From NCBI GenBank assembly GCA_026391995.1, contig JAPLCY010000208.1, positions 1 to 6,058 on the forward strand: a stretch of DNA of 6,058 bases, given 5' to 3'. Shown in pieces: positions 1 to 6,058 of the stretch. The stretch is from Candidatus Auribacterota bacterium (GTDB taxonomy: Bacteria > Auribacterota > Tritonobacteria > UBA1439). A model generated the notes under the pieces. That model saw nothing but the letters and a program-made list of their open reading frames with translations, was not told the origin of the DNA and made no database searches. The number at the start of each line of letters is the position of its first letter. Within the stretch, counting starts at the first letter, position 1. A program made the translations under genes and the position numbers.

Positions 1-884
1 TCGGCCTGGGAAAAACACACCTCATCCAGGCCATCGCCGCGGAGCTCCGCTGCTGCGGGCGTGACCGCTCCCTCTACATCCCCAGCGACCGTTTGATCGA
101 CGAGCTGATGGAGAGCTTCAAGAACAGGTCGGTGGAACAGGTCCGGAAACGGCTGTCCTCCGCGCGATGGCTCCTGGTCGACGATATACATTTTCTCAGC
201 GGCAGGCAGCAGATACAGGAGGAGTTCTACCATATCTTCGATGCCATCTACCGCCAGAAGGGGCAGATAGTCCTCACGAGCGACCGCCCGCCGAAGGAGA
301 TCCCCCAGCTGCCACAACGACTGGTCTCGCGCTTCGGGGACGGCGCCATCGTCACTCTCGCACCGCCCTGTTTGCGGACGCGCATCGCCATTATCCGCCA
401 TAAAGCCGCGCGTCTCGGCCTCGCTCTCAGGCCGGACTCTATCCTTCTGCTCGCGAGCCGAATCAGGACCAATGTGCGGAGGATGGAGGGGGCGCTCAAC
501 AGGATCGCCGCCCACGCGGCCATGACCGGGCACCCCGCGTCGTGGGACAGGGTCGAGGAGGTATTGCGCGACACTCTCTTCGAAGATGACGGGGAGGGAA
601 TCACTATCCGAAAGATTCAGCAGGCGGTCTCCGCCCATTACCGGCTGAAGCCGTCGCTGCTGCTCGGGGCCACGCGCGCCGGCGGCGTCGCCCTGCCACG
701 GCAGATAGCCATGTACCTCTGCCGGAAACTCACCGGTTCCCCCTTCGCGGACATAGGCGCCGCGTTCTCCGGCCGGGACCACACCACCGCGCTCCACGCG
801 TGCAAAACGGTTGAGGGGCTGCTGAGCAGCATGACGGAAACACGTGAGGCGGTGGACGAGCTGGTTGCCTCGATCAGGCCCTGA
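1..884 (+). CDS. dnaA: Chromosomal replication initiator DnaA, 5'-truncated by the window edge
   Basis: DnaA is the AAA+ ATPase that binds DnaA boxes at the origin, oligomerises with ATP and melts DNA to start replication. The frame is open from base 3 and gives 293 visible residues; domains I-II and the start lie outside. Visible residues: Walker A GLGKTHL at 1-7; Walker B LLVDDIHF at 57-64; sensor 1 IVLTSDRPPKEI at 89-100; arginine-finger box RLVSRF at 106-111; sensor 2 TNVRRMEGALNR at 156-167; DNA-binding domain IV from about 200, with LPRQIAMYL at 231-239 and signature GRDHTTALHACK at 257-268. All ATPase motifs and the RDHTT signature are intact, and domain IV rules out the short regulator Hda. 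The basic loop before LPRQIAMYL is atypical (GATRAGG, where KRRSRS-like residues are usual). The TGA stop lies inside the 3' end of convergent holA. No dnaN is visible nearby, so a second dnaA copy elsewhere cannot be excluded. Confidence 0.95.
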   Translation, partial: GLGKTHLIQAIAAELRCCGRDRSLYIPSDRLIDELMESFKNRSVEQVRKRLSSARWLLVDDIHFLSGRQQIQEEFYHIFDAIYRQKGQIVLTSDRPPKEIPQLPQRLVSRFGDGAIVTLAPPCLRTRIAIIRHKAARLGLALRPDSILLLASRIRTNVRRMEGALNRIAAHAAMTGHPASWDRVEEVLRDTLFEDDGEGITIRKIQQAVSAHYRLKPSLLLGATRAGGVALPRQIAMYLCRKLTGSPFADIGAAFSGRDHTTALHACKTVEGLLSSMTETREAVDELVASIRP

Positions 885-2013
885 GATCCCCGAGCGCGAC
901 CAGGAGATCCTCAAGCGCGGCCACGCCGCGCCCCTTCACGTCGCTGTCGGCCCGCACCAGTCGCGCCAGCGCGGCCCGGAGCCGCCCGGGGGCAAGCCCC
1001 CGCGCAACCTCGGCGATCTTATACACGGCATACGGGTTCTGAGCGAATATATTGTGACGCTTGTCCTTCCCCAGCATGCCCCGGAGCGGGGCCGGCACGC
1101 GCTCCAGCAGCGGTTTGAATGCGTTGAAGCTCGGCGTCCACCGGAGCGTTCCCGCGCGGGTAAGCTCGGCTGCCTGGAGGAGAAAGCGGACGCGCCGGAC
1201 GAGCGTATCGAGGATGTATACCGGACTCGCCCCCTGCGTCAGGACGCGGCGCAGCACATCGAACGACTTCCCTAAATCGCCGCCGGCAATCGTGTCCGCG
1301 AGTTGATACGCCTCCGCCTCCCCCCGCGGGGCCACGAGGAGATCGATATCCTCCCGGCTGATCGTCCCCCCCCTGCCGCGGTGAAGGGAAAGCTTTTCTA
1401 ACTCGCTGAAAAGCGCCCGGAGATCCGTCCCCACGAGCTGGACAAGGTAGAATACATCGACCGGCGAAATCCTCACACCCTCCTCCTTCACCCGGGAAGC
1501 GATAAGGCTGCCCAGGGCCTTCAGATCGCCTTCGTGCGTCTCCGAAAAGCGCGGGAAATAAGCCGCCGCACCGCGCCCCTCGATCGCACGGTAAAGGGCC
1601 AGGCGCCGGTCGACATCCTCCTCGGTGATCACGGCGACCGTTCCCTGATCATTGGCGGGGAGATTCTTGAGCGCGGCGTCCGCCCGCTCCGCCGATTTGA
1701 ACAGGGCGCAGCCGCGCAGCCACACGACCCTTCCGCCCCCGAAGAGCGGCAGGGTCCCCAGGGCGGAGCCGATCTCGCCCGGGGCAACCGCCGGGCCGGA
1801 GAGGGTGTCGAGAGAGAAGTCGCGCCCCTCGCCGGGGAGCAGTATGTCAATGAGCTTCTTCGCCGTGTCCTCCACCATGTACGATTCTTCTCCGTGGAGG
1901 AGATAGACCGGGAAAATCCGGCCCGCCCGCGCGGAGGCGAGGATGTCCCGCGCCGCCTCGCCGGGGGATGGAGCGCCGGCCCTTCTCTTCGTGAAACGCT
2001 GTGTTGAGCTCAT
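874..2013 (-). CDS. holA: DNA polymerase III delta subunit (clamp loader)
   Basis: HolA is the delta subunit of the clamp loader. It opens the beta sliding clamp so that it can be loaded at primed sites. The product is 379 residues, slightly above the usual 330-350. The N-terminal block FPVYLLHGEESYMVED (34-49) matches the family's PVYLLxGEE opening. A delta-type AAA+ fold without a Walker A site follows, which is normal for this subunit. TDLRALFSELEKLSLH (196-211) matches the family's DLxxLxxELEKL block. The C-terminal helical region ends with SDVKGRG (357-363), where the family usually has a D-x-x-x-K-x-G block. The ATG at 2013 puts about 30 poorly conserved residues before the first conserved block, so a later start is possible; the leader is G-rich (GGAAGG four bases before ATG), a short and weak ribosome site. 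The gene converges on dnaA with an 11-bp overlap. A -10-like TATGAT lies about 32 bases upstream. Confidence 0.93.
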   Translation of the reverse strand: MSSTQRFTKRRAGAPSPGEAARDILASARAGRIFPVYLLHGEESYMVEDTAKKLIDILLPGEGRDFSLDTLSGPAVAPGEIGSALGTLPLFGGGRVVWLRGCALFKSAERADAALKNLPANDQGTVAVITEEDVDRRLALYRAIEGRGAAAYFPRFSETHEGDLKALGSLIASRVKEEGVRISPVDVFYLVQLVGTDLRALFSELEKLSLHRGRGGTISREDIDLLVAPRGEAEAYQLADTIAGGDLGKSFDVLRRVLTQGASPVYILDTLVRRVRFLLQAAELTRAGTLRWTPSFNAFKPLLERVPAPLRGMLGKDKRHNIFAQNPYAVYKIAEVARGLAPGRLRAALARLVRADSDVKGRGVAALEDLLVALGDLRA

Positions 2014-2044
2014 CCCGCCTTCCCGCCCCGGTCACGCCTGTGAT

Positions 2045-2050
2045 ATCATA
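2045..2050 (-). promoter_or_regulatory. Possible -10 element of a holA promoter
   Basis: On the minus strand this reads TATGAT, one mismatch from the sigma70 -10 consensus TATAAT, in an otherwise GC-rich gap. It would start transcription about 25 bases before the holA ATG. I see no TTGACA-like -35 at the proper spacing and no TG extension, so this is a weak call. holA could instead be read through from the upstream operon. Confidence 0.28.
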
Positions 2051-2058
2051 GCCGCCCT

Positions 2059-2063
2059 GGAGG
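2059..2063 (+). promoter_or_regulatory. Strong Shine-Dalgarno before ATG 2069
   Basis: GGAGG is followed by a 5-base spacer (TACCG) and ATG at 2069-2071, an ideal arrangement. The ATG opens a frame without recognisable protein features, while the coding-like frame lies one base off. The site therefore supports a former or mis-sequenced gene start here. Confidence 0.4.
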
Positions 2064-2068
2064 TACCG

Positions 2069-2183
2069 ATGCGCATACTTCATCCTCGGCTACGCCCTCC
2101 AGTTCATCGGCCACGCCCTGGAGGGGAACAGGGCAGGCGAGCGGCTCCTCGTCGATAAGCTCCTCCGCCGCCCCCCTCAGTAG
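2069..2183 (+). pseudogene. Short broken gene, small membrane-protein fragment with GYALQFIGHALEGN
   Basis: From 2079 to the TAG at 2181-2183 the + strand frame reads YFILGYALQFIGHALEGN, then RAGERLLVDKLLRRPPQ. In this frame 31 of the 34 codons from 2079 end in G or C. No recognised gene covers most of it on the other strand, so the bias is not an obvious shadow. The frame has no start codon of its own. The ATG at 2069 with good GGAGG spacing is one base out of frame; removing one base near 2072-2075 would give a protein of about 37 residues beginning MRYFILGYALQF. The GxxLQFIGHxxEGN pattern reminds me of DUF962/Mpo1-like small membrane proteins, but that is from memory and unverified. The 3' end overlaps the convergent qng1 stop by 7 bp. 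It could be a frameshifted small gene, the relic of a longer one, a sequence error, or chance. Confidence 0.4.
2095..2125. repeat. 8-bp inverted repeat CCCTCCAG / CTGGAGGG
   Basis: The arms at 2095-2102 and 2118-2125 are perfect complements around a 15-base loop. The right arm belongs to a 10-base direct repeat, GCCCTGGAGG, found at 2054-2063 and 2115-2124. The hairpin has no T-run on either strand, so it is not a typical intrinsic terminator for qng1 transcripts. It lies within the coding-like + strand stretch and may be coincidental. Confidence 0.3.
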
Positions 2184-3157
2184 TAAATCGTCTCGGTGAG
2201 GTGGTACGGGCGGTCGTTCGGCGAGGGCTCGTGCGCGAGCAGCCAGAGGAATGCGTCCAGGGTGACGGCGTTCATCTTCCCCCCCCGTTTCGCGTACTCG
2301 CGCTGGATCAGCTCGCACGCCCATATCGTGCAGGCGCGAATCTCTATCTCCTCCCTGCTGCACGGGGGGATGAGGGTACGGCTGTCCACCCGCGCGGCGA
2401 GCTCCTCATCATACCGGATGACTCCAAGACGCCTGAGCGCCTGGGGGAGTTTGTAGTCGGCGAAGACGGTGAGTTCGTCAATGTCCGGGAACGCCCCCGG
2501 ACCCCTGCCGCCGAAACGCTGGTAGATCATTGAGGGGGCGAGCTGCGCCCGTTTGTAGAAGAGCACCTCGCGCCCGTCCACGCGGCAGATGTCGTTGAAC
2601 GAGGGAAATGTCGTCACCAGCAGCCCCGCGAGCGCGCCGGCACTCCCGCCCGCCGCGCGGATGAGTGCGCCGAAGCTGCCGCCGTGGCCGCCGACAAGGC
2701 CCACACCGATCTCGTTGAGTATCCGCACGCGCTCTGGAAAGAGGACGAGCGATCCCTCCCCGCGAAGGATCTGTCGCAGCGCCGCCTCGTCGAGATATTT
2801 CAGGAACTTCCCCTCGAGGAGCGGCACCCCCTCCTCGATCGCACGAGTCAGCGCCCCCAGCAGGCCGTAGGCCCCGTCCAGCCGCCTTCCCTTGTAATGA
2901 ATGTTCCACTTGACCCCGCCGCCCTTCGCCCAGAAAGCGAAGTTGATGCAGTTGAAGAGAAGGAAAAATTCCGCGGCCCGCTCGTTATCCCACGGATAGA
3001 TGAACTCGAGTTTCCAGTCGGGGAGCGTGATCCGGCCTGGCGGGCGCTGCGCGCAGAAGTTGCGGACCTGCGTCTCATCTATCGTCACGTGCCTCAGATC
3101 CGCGATGATCGTCTGCAGGCTCTTGAAAATTGGTTTTTTTATCGTGGCCCCCTTCAA
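2177..3157 (-). CDS. qng1: Queuosine 5'-phosphate N-glycosidase (Qng1, DUF2419 / Q_salvage family)
   Basis: This family hydrolyses queuosine 5'-monophosphate to release queuine, the base used to modify GUN-anticodon tRNAs; it is a cytoplasmic salvage step. The product has 326 residues, close to family length. Matching blocks are HVTID (23-27), the FNCINFAFW core (68-76), LDGAYGLLGAL (93-103), RILNEIG (145-151), FPSFNDICRVDGREVLFYKR (184-203), FADYKLPQAL (232-241), EIEIRACTIWACELI (270-284) and the terminal HLTETIYY (319-326). The aspartate of FADYKLPQ is my candidate catalytic residue, from memory of the family. The start is TTG at 3157: its TTGA overlaps the TGA of the upstream gene by 4 nt, leaving about 20 residues before the first conserved block, as expected. 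There is no clear ribosome site, which fits translational coupling. A run of seven A (3140-3134) follows the start closely. No queuine transporter or tRNA-guanine transglycosylase gene is visible. Confidence 0.9.
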   Translation of the reverse strand: MKGATIKKPIFKSLQTIIADLRHVTIDETQVRNFCAQRPPGRITLPDWKLEFIYPWDNERAAEFFLLFNCINFAFWAKGGGVKWNIHYKGRRLDGAYGLLGALTRAIEEGVPLLEGKFLKYLDEAALRQILRGEGSLVLFPERVRILNEIGVGLVGGHGGSFGALIRAAGGSAGALAGLLVTTFPSFNDICRVDGREVLFYKRAQLAPSMIYQRFGGRGPGAFPDIDELTVFADYKLPQALRRLGVIRYDEELAARVDSRTLIPPCSREEIEIRACTIWACELIQREYAKRGGKMNAVTLDAFLWLLAHEPSPNDRPYHLTETIYY

Positions 3158-3975
3158 CCGGAGGGGATGATACCCGCCATCCCCATCCTGGTCAGGGCAA
3201 AATCATACCTGACCGGATCGTCCGGCGCAATCTTCCTGAACGCCCCGGTCACCTCGATGGCCGCGCGCAGGTCCGCCTGCCGCCGCCGGGTGAGACGGAG
3301 CGCGGCGCAGATTCGGTACATGTGCGTGTCGAGGGGAACGACCAGTTTCGACGGCGGCACGGCCCTCCATCCCCCCGGATCGACGGCATCGCGGCGCACC
3401 ATCCACCGGAGGAACAGGTTCAGCCGCTTGCAGGCGCTCCCCCGGCAGGGGGAGGGGAGAAGGCTGGACTCCTGGCCGTTTCCAAGCTCGTGGACGAGCC
3501 CGGTGATCGCCGGCATGATTGTCTCATCGTTATCCTTCATATGGCTGGCAAGGCAGCGCTCGAGCGATCCGTGCCGCGCGAGGACGCGGCTGATGCCGGC
3601 GAGAAGCGCGGCAACCTCGAAACCGGTCGTAAAACGGTGCGTGAAGCCTCGCATCCTGAGTACAAGGGTACGGGGGGAGGCCGCTACGCAATCGGCGTAC
3701 GGCGCGGGCAACCGCTCCAGGACCCATGAGACACTGCGGGCGATCTGCGCCACGCGCCCATAGGCGAGCGACGAGGCGATTAACGCCACGATCTCGCGAT
3801 CGCGCAACGCCTGATACCGGTAGAGGAAGCCGACCGGATCAAGTCCCACGCACGCGCGCCGGTTATAGCGCCGGTAGATCGCCTCGAGTTGCCCCCTGGT
3901 AAAGGGGCGCGGCCGTTTTATGCGGGAATGCTCTCTGAGCAGCGGCGCGGCGGCTCTATTCGTCACTCCCCTCAT
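3154..3975 (-). CDS. TIGR02757 / DUF2400 family protein, glycosylase-like, function unknown
   Basis: I recognise the TIGR02757 (DUF2400) family, which has no established function. The product has 273 residues, near family size. Blocks in order: [20 protein letters not shown] (45-64), [11 protein letters not shown] (71-81), [12 protein letters not shown] (114-125), [20 protein letters not shown] (179-198), [20 protein letters not shown] (207-226) and [10 protein letters not shown] (252-261). The block [17 protein letters not shown] resembles the E. coli endonuclease III segment IAVDTHIFRVCNR, whose Asp is catalytic; D216 would be the counterpart. This agrees with a distant relation to HhH-GPD base-excision glycosylases, but I see no iron-sulfur cysteine cluster and no clear helix-hairpin-helix lysine, so activity is unproven. 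The ATG at 3975 overlaps the ATPase stop (ATGA), and its own stop overlaps the qng1 TTG. The protein is soluble, with no signal peptide or membrane segment. The first 25 residues are basic and unlike the family core. Confidence 0.88.
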   Translation of the reverse strand: MRGVTNRAAAPLLREHSRIKRPRPFTRGQLEAIYRRYNRRACVGLDPVGFLYRYQALRDREIVALIASSLAYGRVAQIARSVSWVLERLPAPYADCVAASPRTLVLRMRGFTHRFTTGFEVAALLAGISRVLARHGSLERCLASHMKDNDETIMPAITGLVHELGNGQESSLLPSPCRGSACKRLNLFLRWMVRRDAVDPGGWRAVPPSKLVVPLDTHMYRICAALRLTRRRQADLRAAIEVTGAFRKIAPDDPVRYDFALTRMGMAGIIPSG

Positions 3976-5981
3976 GATACCACACGCCGGGCTTGGGCGT
4001 ATCGCCGCATGAGGAGGGCGTTGGTCACCACGGAGACCGAACTCAACGCCATCGCCGCGCCCGCGATCATGGGATTCAGCACTATACCGGTCAACGGGTA
4101 GAGAACTCCTGCGGCGATGGGGATTCCCAGGATATTATAAACCGCCGCAAAAAACAGGTTCTGCTTGATTGTGCGCATCACGAGCCCGCTCAGTTCGATC
4201 GCGGCGACCACGTCGCGCGGATCGTCCCTGACCAGGACGATGTCCCCCGCCTCCGCGGCCACCTCCGTGCCGGAGCCGATGGCAAGCCCCACGTCGGCCG
4301 AGGCGAGGGCCGGCGCATCGTTGATCCCGTCGCCGACCATCGCAACGACGGAGCCCTCCCCCTGGAGGCCCCTGATCTTCTGCACCTTCCCCGCGGGGAG
4401 GAGTTCCGCGAACACCTCGCCTATCCCGAGCGAACGCGCAATGCCGGCGGCGGACTGAGCGCCATCCCCCGTGATCATCACCACGCGTATTCCCCTCGCT
4501 CGCAGCTCCGCGACCGCCGCGGAGGAATTGCGTTTCAGCGTGTCGGTCACCGCGATGACGCCGGCTGCCGTCCGCCCCTCCGCGACGATCATCACGGTCT
4601 TTCCCTCAGCTTCGAGCCGCGCACACGCATTGCCGGCCTCGCCAATGTCTATCCCCCTCTCGCGGGCCAGACGCAGATTGCCGACAAAAATCTCCGCCCC
4701 GCCGTGTGTCGTGAGCACGCCCCCTCCGCTGACAGCCCGGAATGAGACGGGGTCTGGAATGCCGATCCCGCGCCTAGCCGCCTCCGCCAGGACGGCCTTC
4801 GCGATCGGGTGCTCGGATCTCTTCTCGGCGATTGCAGCCACGCGCAGCGTCTCACCCTCGCTCCTGCCGCCCAGCCCCGCCACATCCGTCACGACCGGCG
4901 CCCCCCGGGTGAGCGTCCCGGTCTTGTCGAACACCACCGTGTCCACGCGCTGCGCCCGCTCGAGACTGCCGGCGTTTCTTATCAAGATGCCGCGTTCGGC
5001 AGCCATCCCGATGCCGACCATGACCGCGGCCGGCGTGGCGAGGCCGAGGGCGCAGGGGCACGCAACGATCAGCACCGCGATGCCGACGGTGAGGGCAAAG
5101 CCGGGGCTCATCCCGGAAATCAAAGCGTCCTCCCCGGCCCCGGTCGCCGCAACGATAAGCGAGCCCGTGCCGTTGATCGATCCGCCGATCACCTCCATCC
5201 CCGGCCCTTTCTCGACCGGCATCCATTCGCCGGTGACCATGGATTCGTCCACGCCCGACTCCCCCTCGAGGACGCGGCCGTCCGCCGGTATCCTCTCGCC
5301 CGGCCTGACGAGGATGCTGTCCCCTATCCTCACCTCCTCAACGGGGATCACCGTCTCAACGCCGCCCCGCATCACCACGGCCGATTTCGCTTGCATGCCG
5401 ATAAGCCTTCGTATGGCCGAGGAGGTCCGCCCCAGCGCGGCCGCCTCGAGCCATCTCCCCAGGAGGATGACGGCGATGAGTGTGCCGGCGACCTCGTAGT
5501 AGAGGTGCGCGCCACCGTGCGACGTGCCGCCGGCTGCTTCCTGCAGCGAAAGCGCCAGGCTGTGGAGGAACGCAGCGCCGGTGCCAAGGGCCACGAGGGT
5601 ATCCATGCCGGCCCGCCCCGTTCTGAGGACGCTCAGGATGCCTCTCGTGTAAAAGCGGTGTCCGGCCGCCAGGATGGGAACGGTCAGAATGAATTGCAGG
5701 AGGGCACTGTGGCGGAGGGCGGAGGCGGGGAGGCGGAGCCCTATCATCGGTCCCATTGAGATGAGTACAAGCGGGACGGCGAACGCGGCGGCAAAGAGGA
5801 ACCGTCTCCGGGCCTCCCGCACCTCCCGCGACCGATCATCGGCCTGTCCCGCGGTCACGGGGGCGACACGGTAACCGCTCCGCCGGACCGCGTCCTCAAG
5901 CGACGATCTGCGTGCCGCGGCGGGGTCATGTTCGACTAGGGCACTGCGCGTCGCCATATTGACCGACGCGGCACCCACCAC
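3972..5981 (-). CDS. copA: P1B-type copper-transporting ATPase, internally deleted and N-terminally truncated
   Basis: Such pumps export Cu(I) across the inner membrane using ATP. Visible: half an N-terminal heavy-metal domain ([15 protein letters not shown], 6-20), membrane helices about 61-80, 92-109, 124-145 and 161-180, actuator TGE (250-252), CPC in its helix (308-310), phosphorylation motif DKTGTLT (D352), SEHP (389-392), GDGINDAP (550-557), YNILGIP (615-621) and [11 protein letters not shown] (644-654). CPC, YN-x4-P and MxxSS indicate the Cu(I) class. From GED (283) to CPC there are 28 residues, against about 75 in E. coli CopA as I recall it. The missing stretch holds the AQ-x-SK-x-x-IQ-x-LAD motif and the helix before CPC. 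Without that helix, the actuator and catalytic domains should fall on opposite membrane sides. The length is 669 residues, against the usual 740-830. The GTG at 5981 lies mid-domain with no good ribosome site, so it is probably not the natural start. The gene is first in the operon. It may be decaying, mis-assembled or functional in an unusual way. Confidence 0.88.
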   Translation of the reverse strand: MVGAASVNMATRSALVEHDPAAARRSSLEDAVRRSGYRVAPVTAGQADDRSREVREARRRFLFAAAFAVPLVLISMGPMIGLRLPASALRHSALLQFILTVPILAAGHRFYTRGILSVLRTGRAGMDTLVALGTGAAFLHSLALSLQEAAGGTSHGGAHLYYEVAGTLIAVILLGRWLEAAALGRTSSAIRRLIGMQAKSAVVMRGGVETVIPVEEVRIGDSILVRPGERIPADGRVLEGESGVDESMVTGEWMPVEKGPGMEVIGGSINGTGSLIVAATGAGEDALISGMSPGFALTVGIAVLIVACPCALGLATPAAVMVGIGMAAERGILIRNAGSLERAQRVDTVVFDKTGTLTRGAPVVTDVAGLGGRSEGETLRVAAIAEKRSEHPIAKAVLAEAARRGIGIPDPVSFRAVSGGGVLTTHGGAEIFVGNLRLARERGIDIGEAGNACARLEAEGKTVMIVAEGRTAAGVIAVTDTLKRNSSAAVAELRARGIRVVMITGDGAQSAAGIARSLGIGEVFAELLPAGKVQKIRGLQGEGSVVAMVGDGINDAPALASADVGLAIGSGTEVAAEAGDIVLVRDDPRDVVAAIELSGLVMRTIKQNLFFAAVYNILGIPIAAGVLYPLTGIVLNPMIAGAAMALSSVSVVTNALLMRRYAQARRVVS

Positions 5982-6035
5982 ATCCAGCTTAAGATATAGC
6001 CGGCGCAGAACCGGGCATACTTCAAGTAAAATTCA
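5982..6035 (-). other. In-frame upstream remnant of the ATPase metal-binding domain, ending at a stop
   Basis: Reading upstream of GTG 5981 in the same frame gives [16 protein letters not shown] before the ATPase sequence, back to a TGA at 6035-6033. [20 protein letters not shown] fits the second half of a heavy-metal-associated domain (typically KLxGVxxASVNLATExALVE). The lone Cys falls within one residue of the second Cys of the usual CxxC, and the first Cys and the GMTC loop are absent. Codons here are clearly less GC-biased than in the ATPase body. I take it as a degenerate or frameshifted domain start; the true 5' end may lie beyond the window. Confidence 0.5.
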
Positions 6036-6058
6036 TCTTTTGACCGTTCGTACAGGTC

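Noticed and set aside
1847..2083. Alternative minus-strand frame beginning MKYAHRYLQGGYD upstream of holA
   Set aside because: It runs into holA out of frame, has no recognisable domain or good ribosome site, and its body is an overlap shadow of holA.
2981..2999. TTATCC motif resembling a DnaA box
   Set aside because: TTATCCCAC has three mismatches to TTATCCACA, lies within qng1, and no cluster of boxes or AT-rich unwinding region accompanies it.
3437..3454. Perfect 7-bp hairpin CTCCCCC-GGCA-GGGGGAG resembling a REP-type palindrome
   Set aside because: It lies inside the conserved [14 protein letters not shown] block of the TIGR02757 protein with no extra residues, so it is ordinary coding sequence rather than an inserted repeat.
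2684..3763. Long + strand open frame of 359 codons opposite qng1 and the TIGR02757 gene
   Set aside because: It is antisense to two clearly recognised genes. Long antisense frames are expected in GC-rich DNA, and its translation shows no family features.
4471..5499. Long + strand open frame of 342 codons, rich in Ser, Pro, Ala and Arg, opposite the ATPase
   Set aside because: It is the antisense shadow of the ATPase, with low-complexity composition typical of reverse-frame translation in GC-rich coding DNA.
5985..6032. Promoter-like TTGAAG and TATATC upstream of the ATPase GTG on the minus strand
   Set aside because: The spacing between them is 21 bases, both hexamers are poor matches, and the stretch still encodes metal-binding-domain-like residues in the ATPase frame.

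Overview
This is a GC-rich bacterial chromosome segment (roughly 60-65% G+C by eye). Bacterial identity rests on DnaA and the DNA polymerase III delta subunit. I cannot name the phylum. Nothing points to phage, plasmid, transposon, CRISPR or RNA genes.

Layout. The left edge (1-884, + strand) holds the C-terminal three quarters of a DnaA initiator, cut by the window start. It converges with holA (874-2013, - strand), and the two stop regions overlap by 11 bp. A 163-bp gap follows (2014-2176). It contains a likely holA promoter element and, on the + strand, a well-formed ribosome binding site and ATG that lead one base out of frame into a short, strongly coding-like stretch ending at 2183. I read this as a broken or mis-sequenced small membrane-protein gene.

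The rest is a tightly packed - strand operon, in transcription order: a P1B-type copper-transporting ATPase (5981-3972), a TIGR02757/DUF2400 protein (3975-3154) and a queuosine 5'-phosphate N-glycosidase of the Qng1/DUF2419 family (3157-2177). Each junction is a 4-nt stop/start overlap (ATGA, then TTGA), which suggests translational coupling.

The two most interesting points are these. First, the ATPase keeps every catalytic motif but lacks about 47 residues between the actuator domain and the CPC helix, including one transmembrane helix. It also has only a degenerate half of its N-terminal metal-binding domain, with an in-frame stop upstream. It is either decaying, mis-assembled or very unusual. 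Second, the function-unknown TIGR02757 protein carries an LDTH block resembling the catalytic VDTH block of endonuclease III-type glycosylases. It is translationally coupled to Qng1, itself a nucleobase-releasing glycosidase, so a shared base-salvage or base-release role is a testable idea.

No function links the copper pump, the salvage enzymes and the replication genes in any way I can demonstrate. The operon may simply be physical clustering. No stretch over 300 bases lacks a gene.
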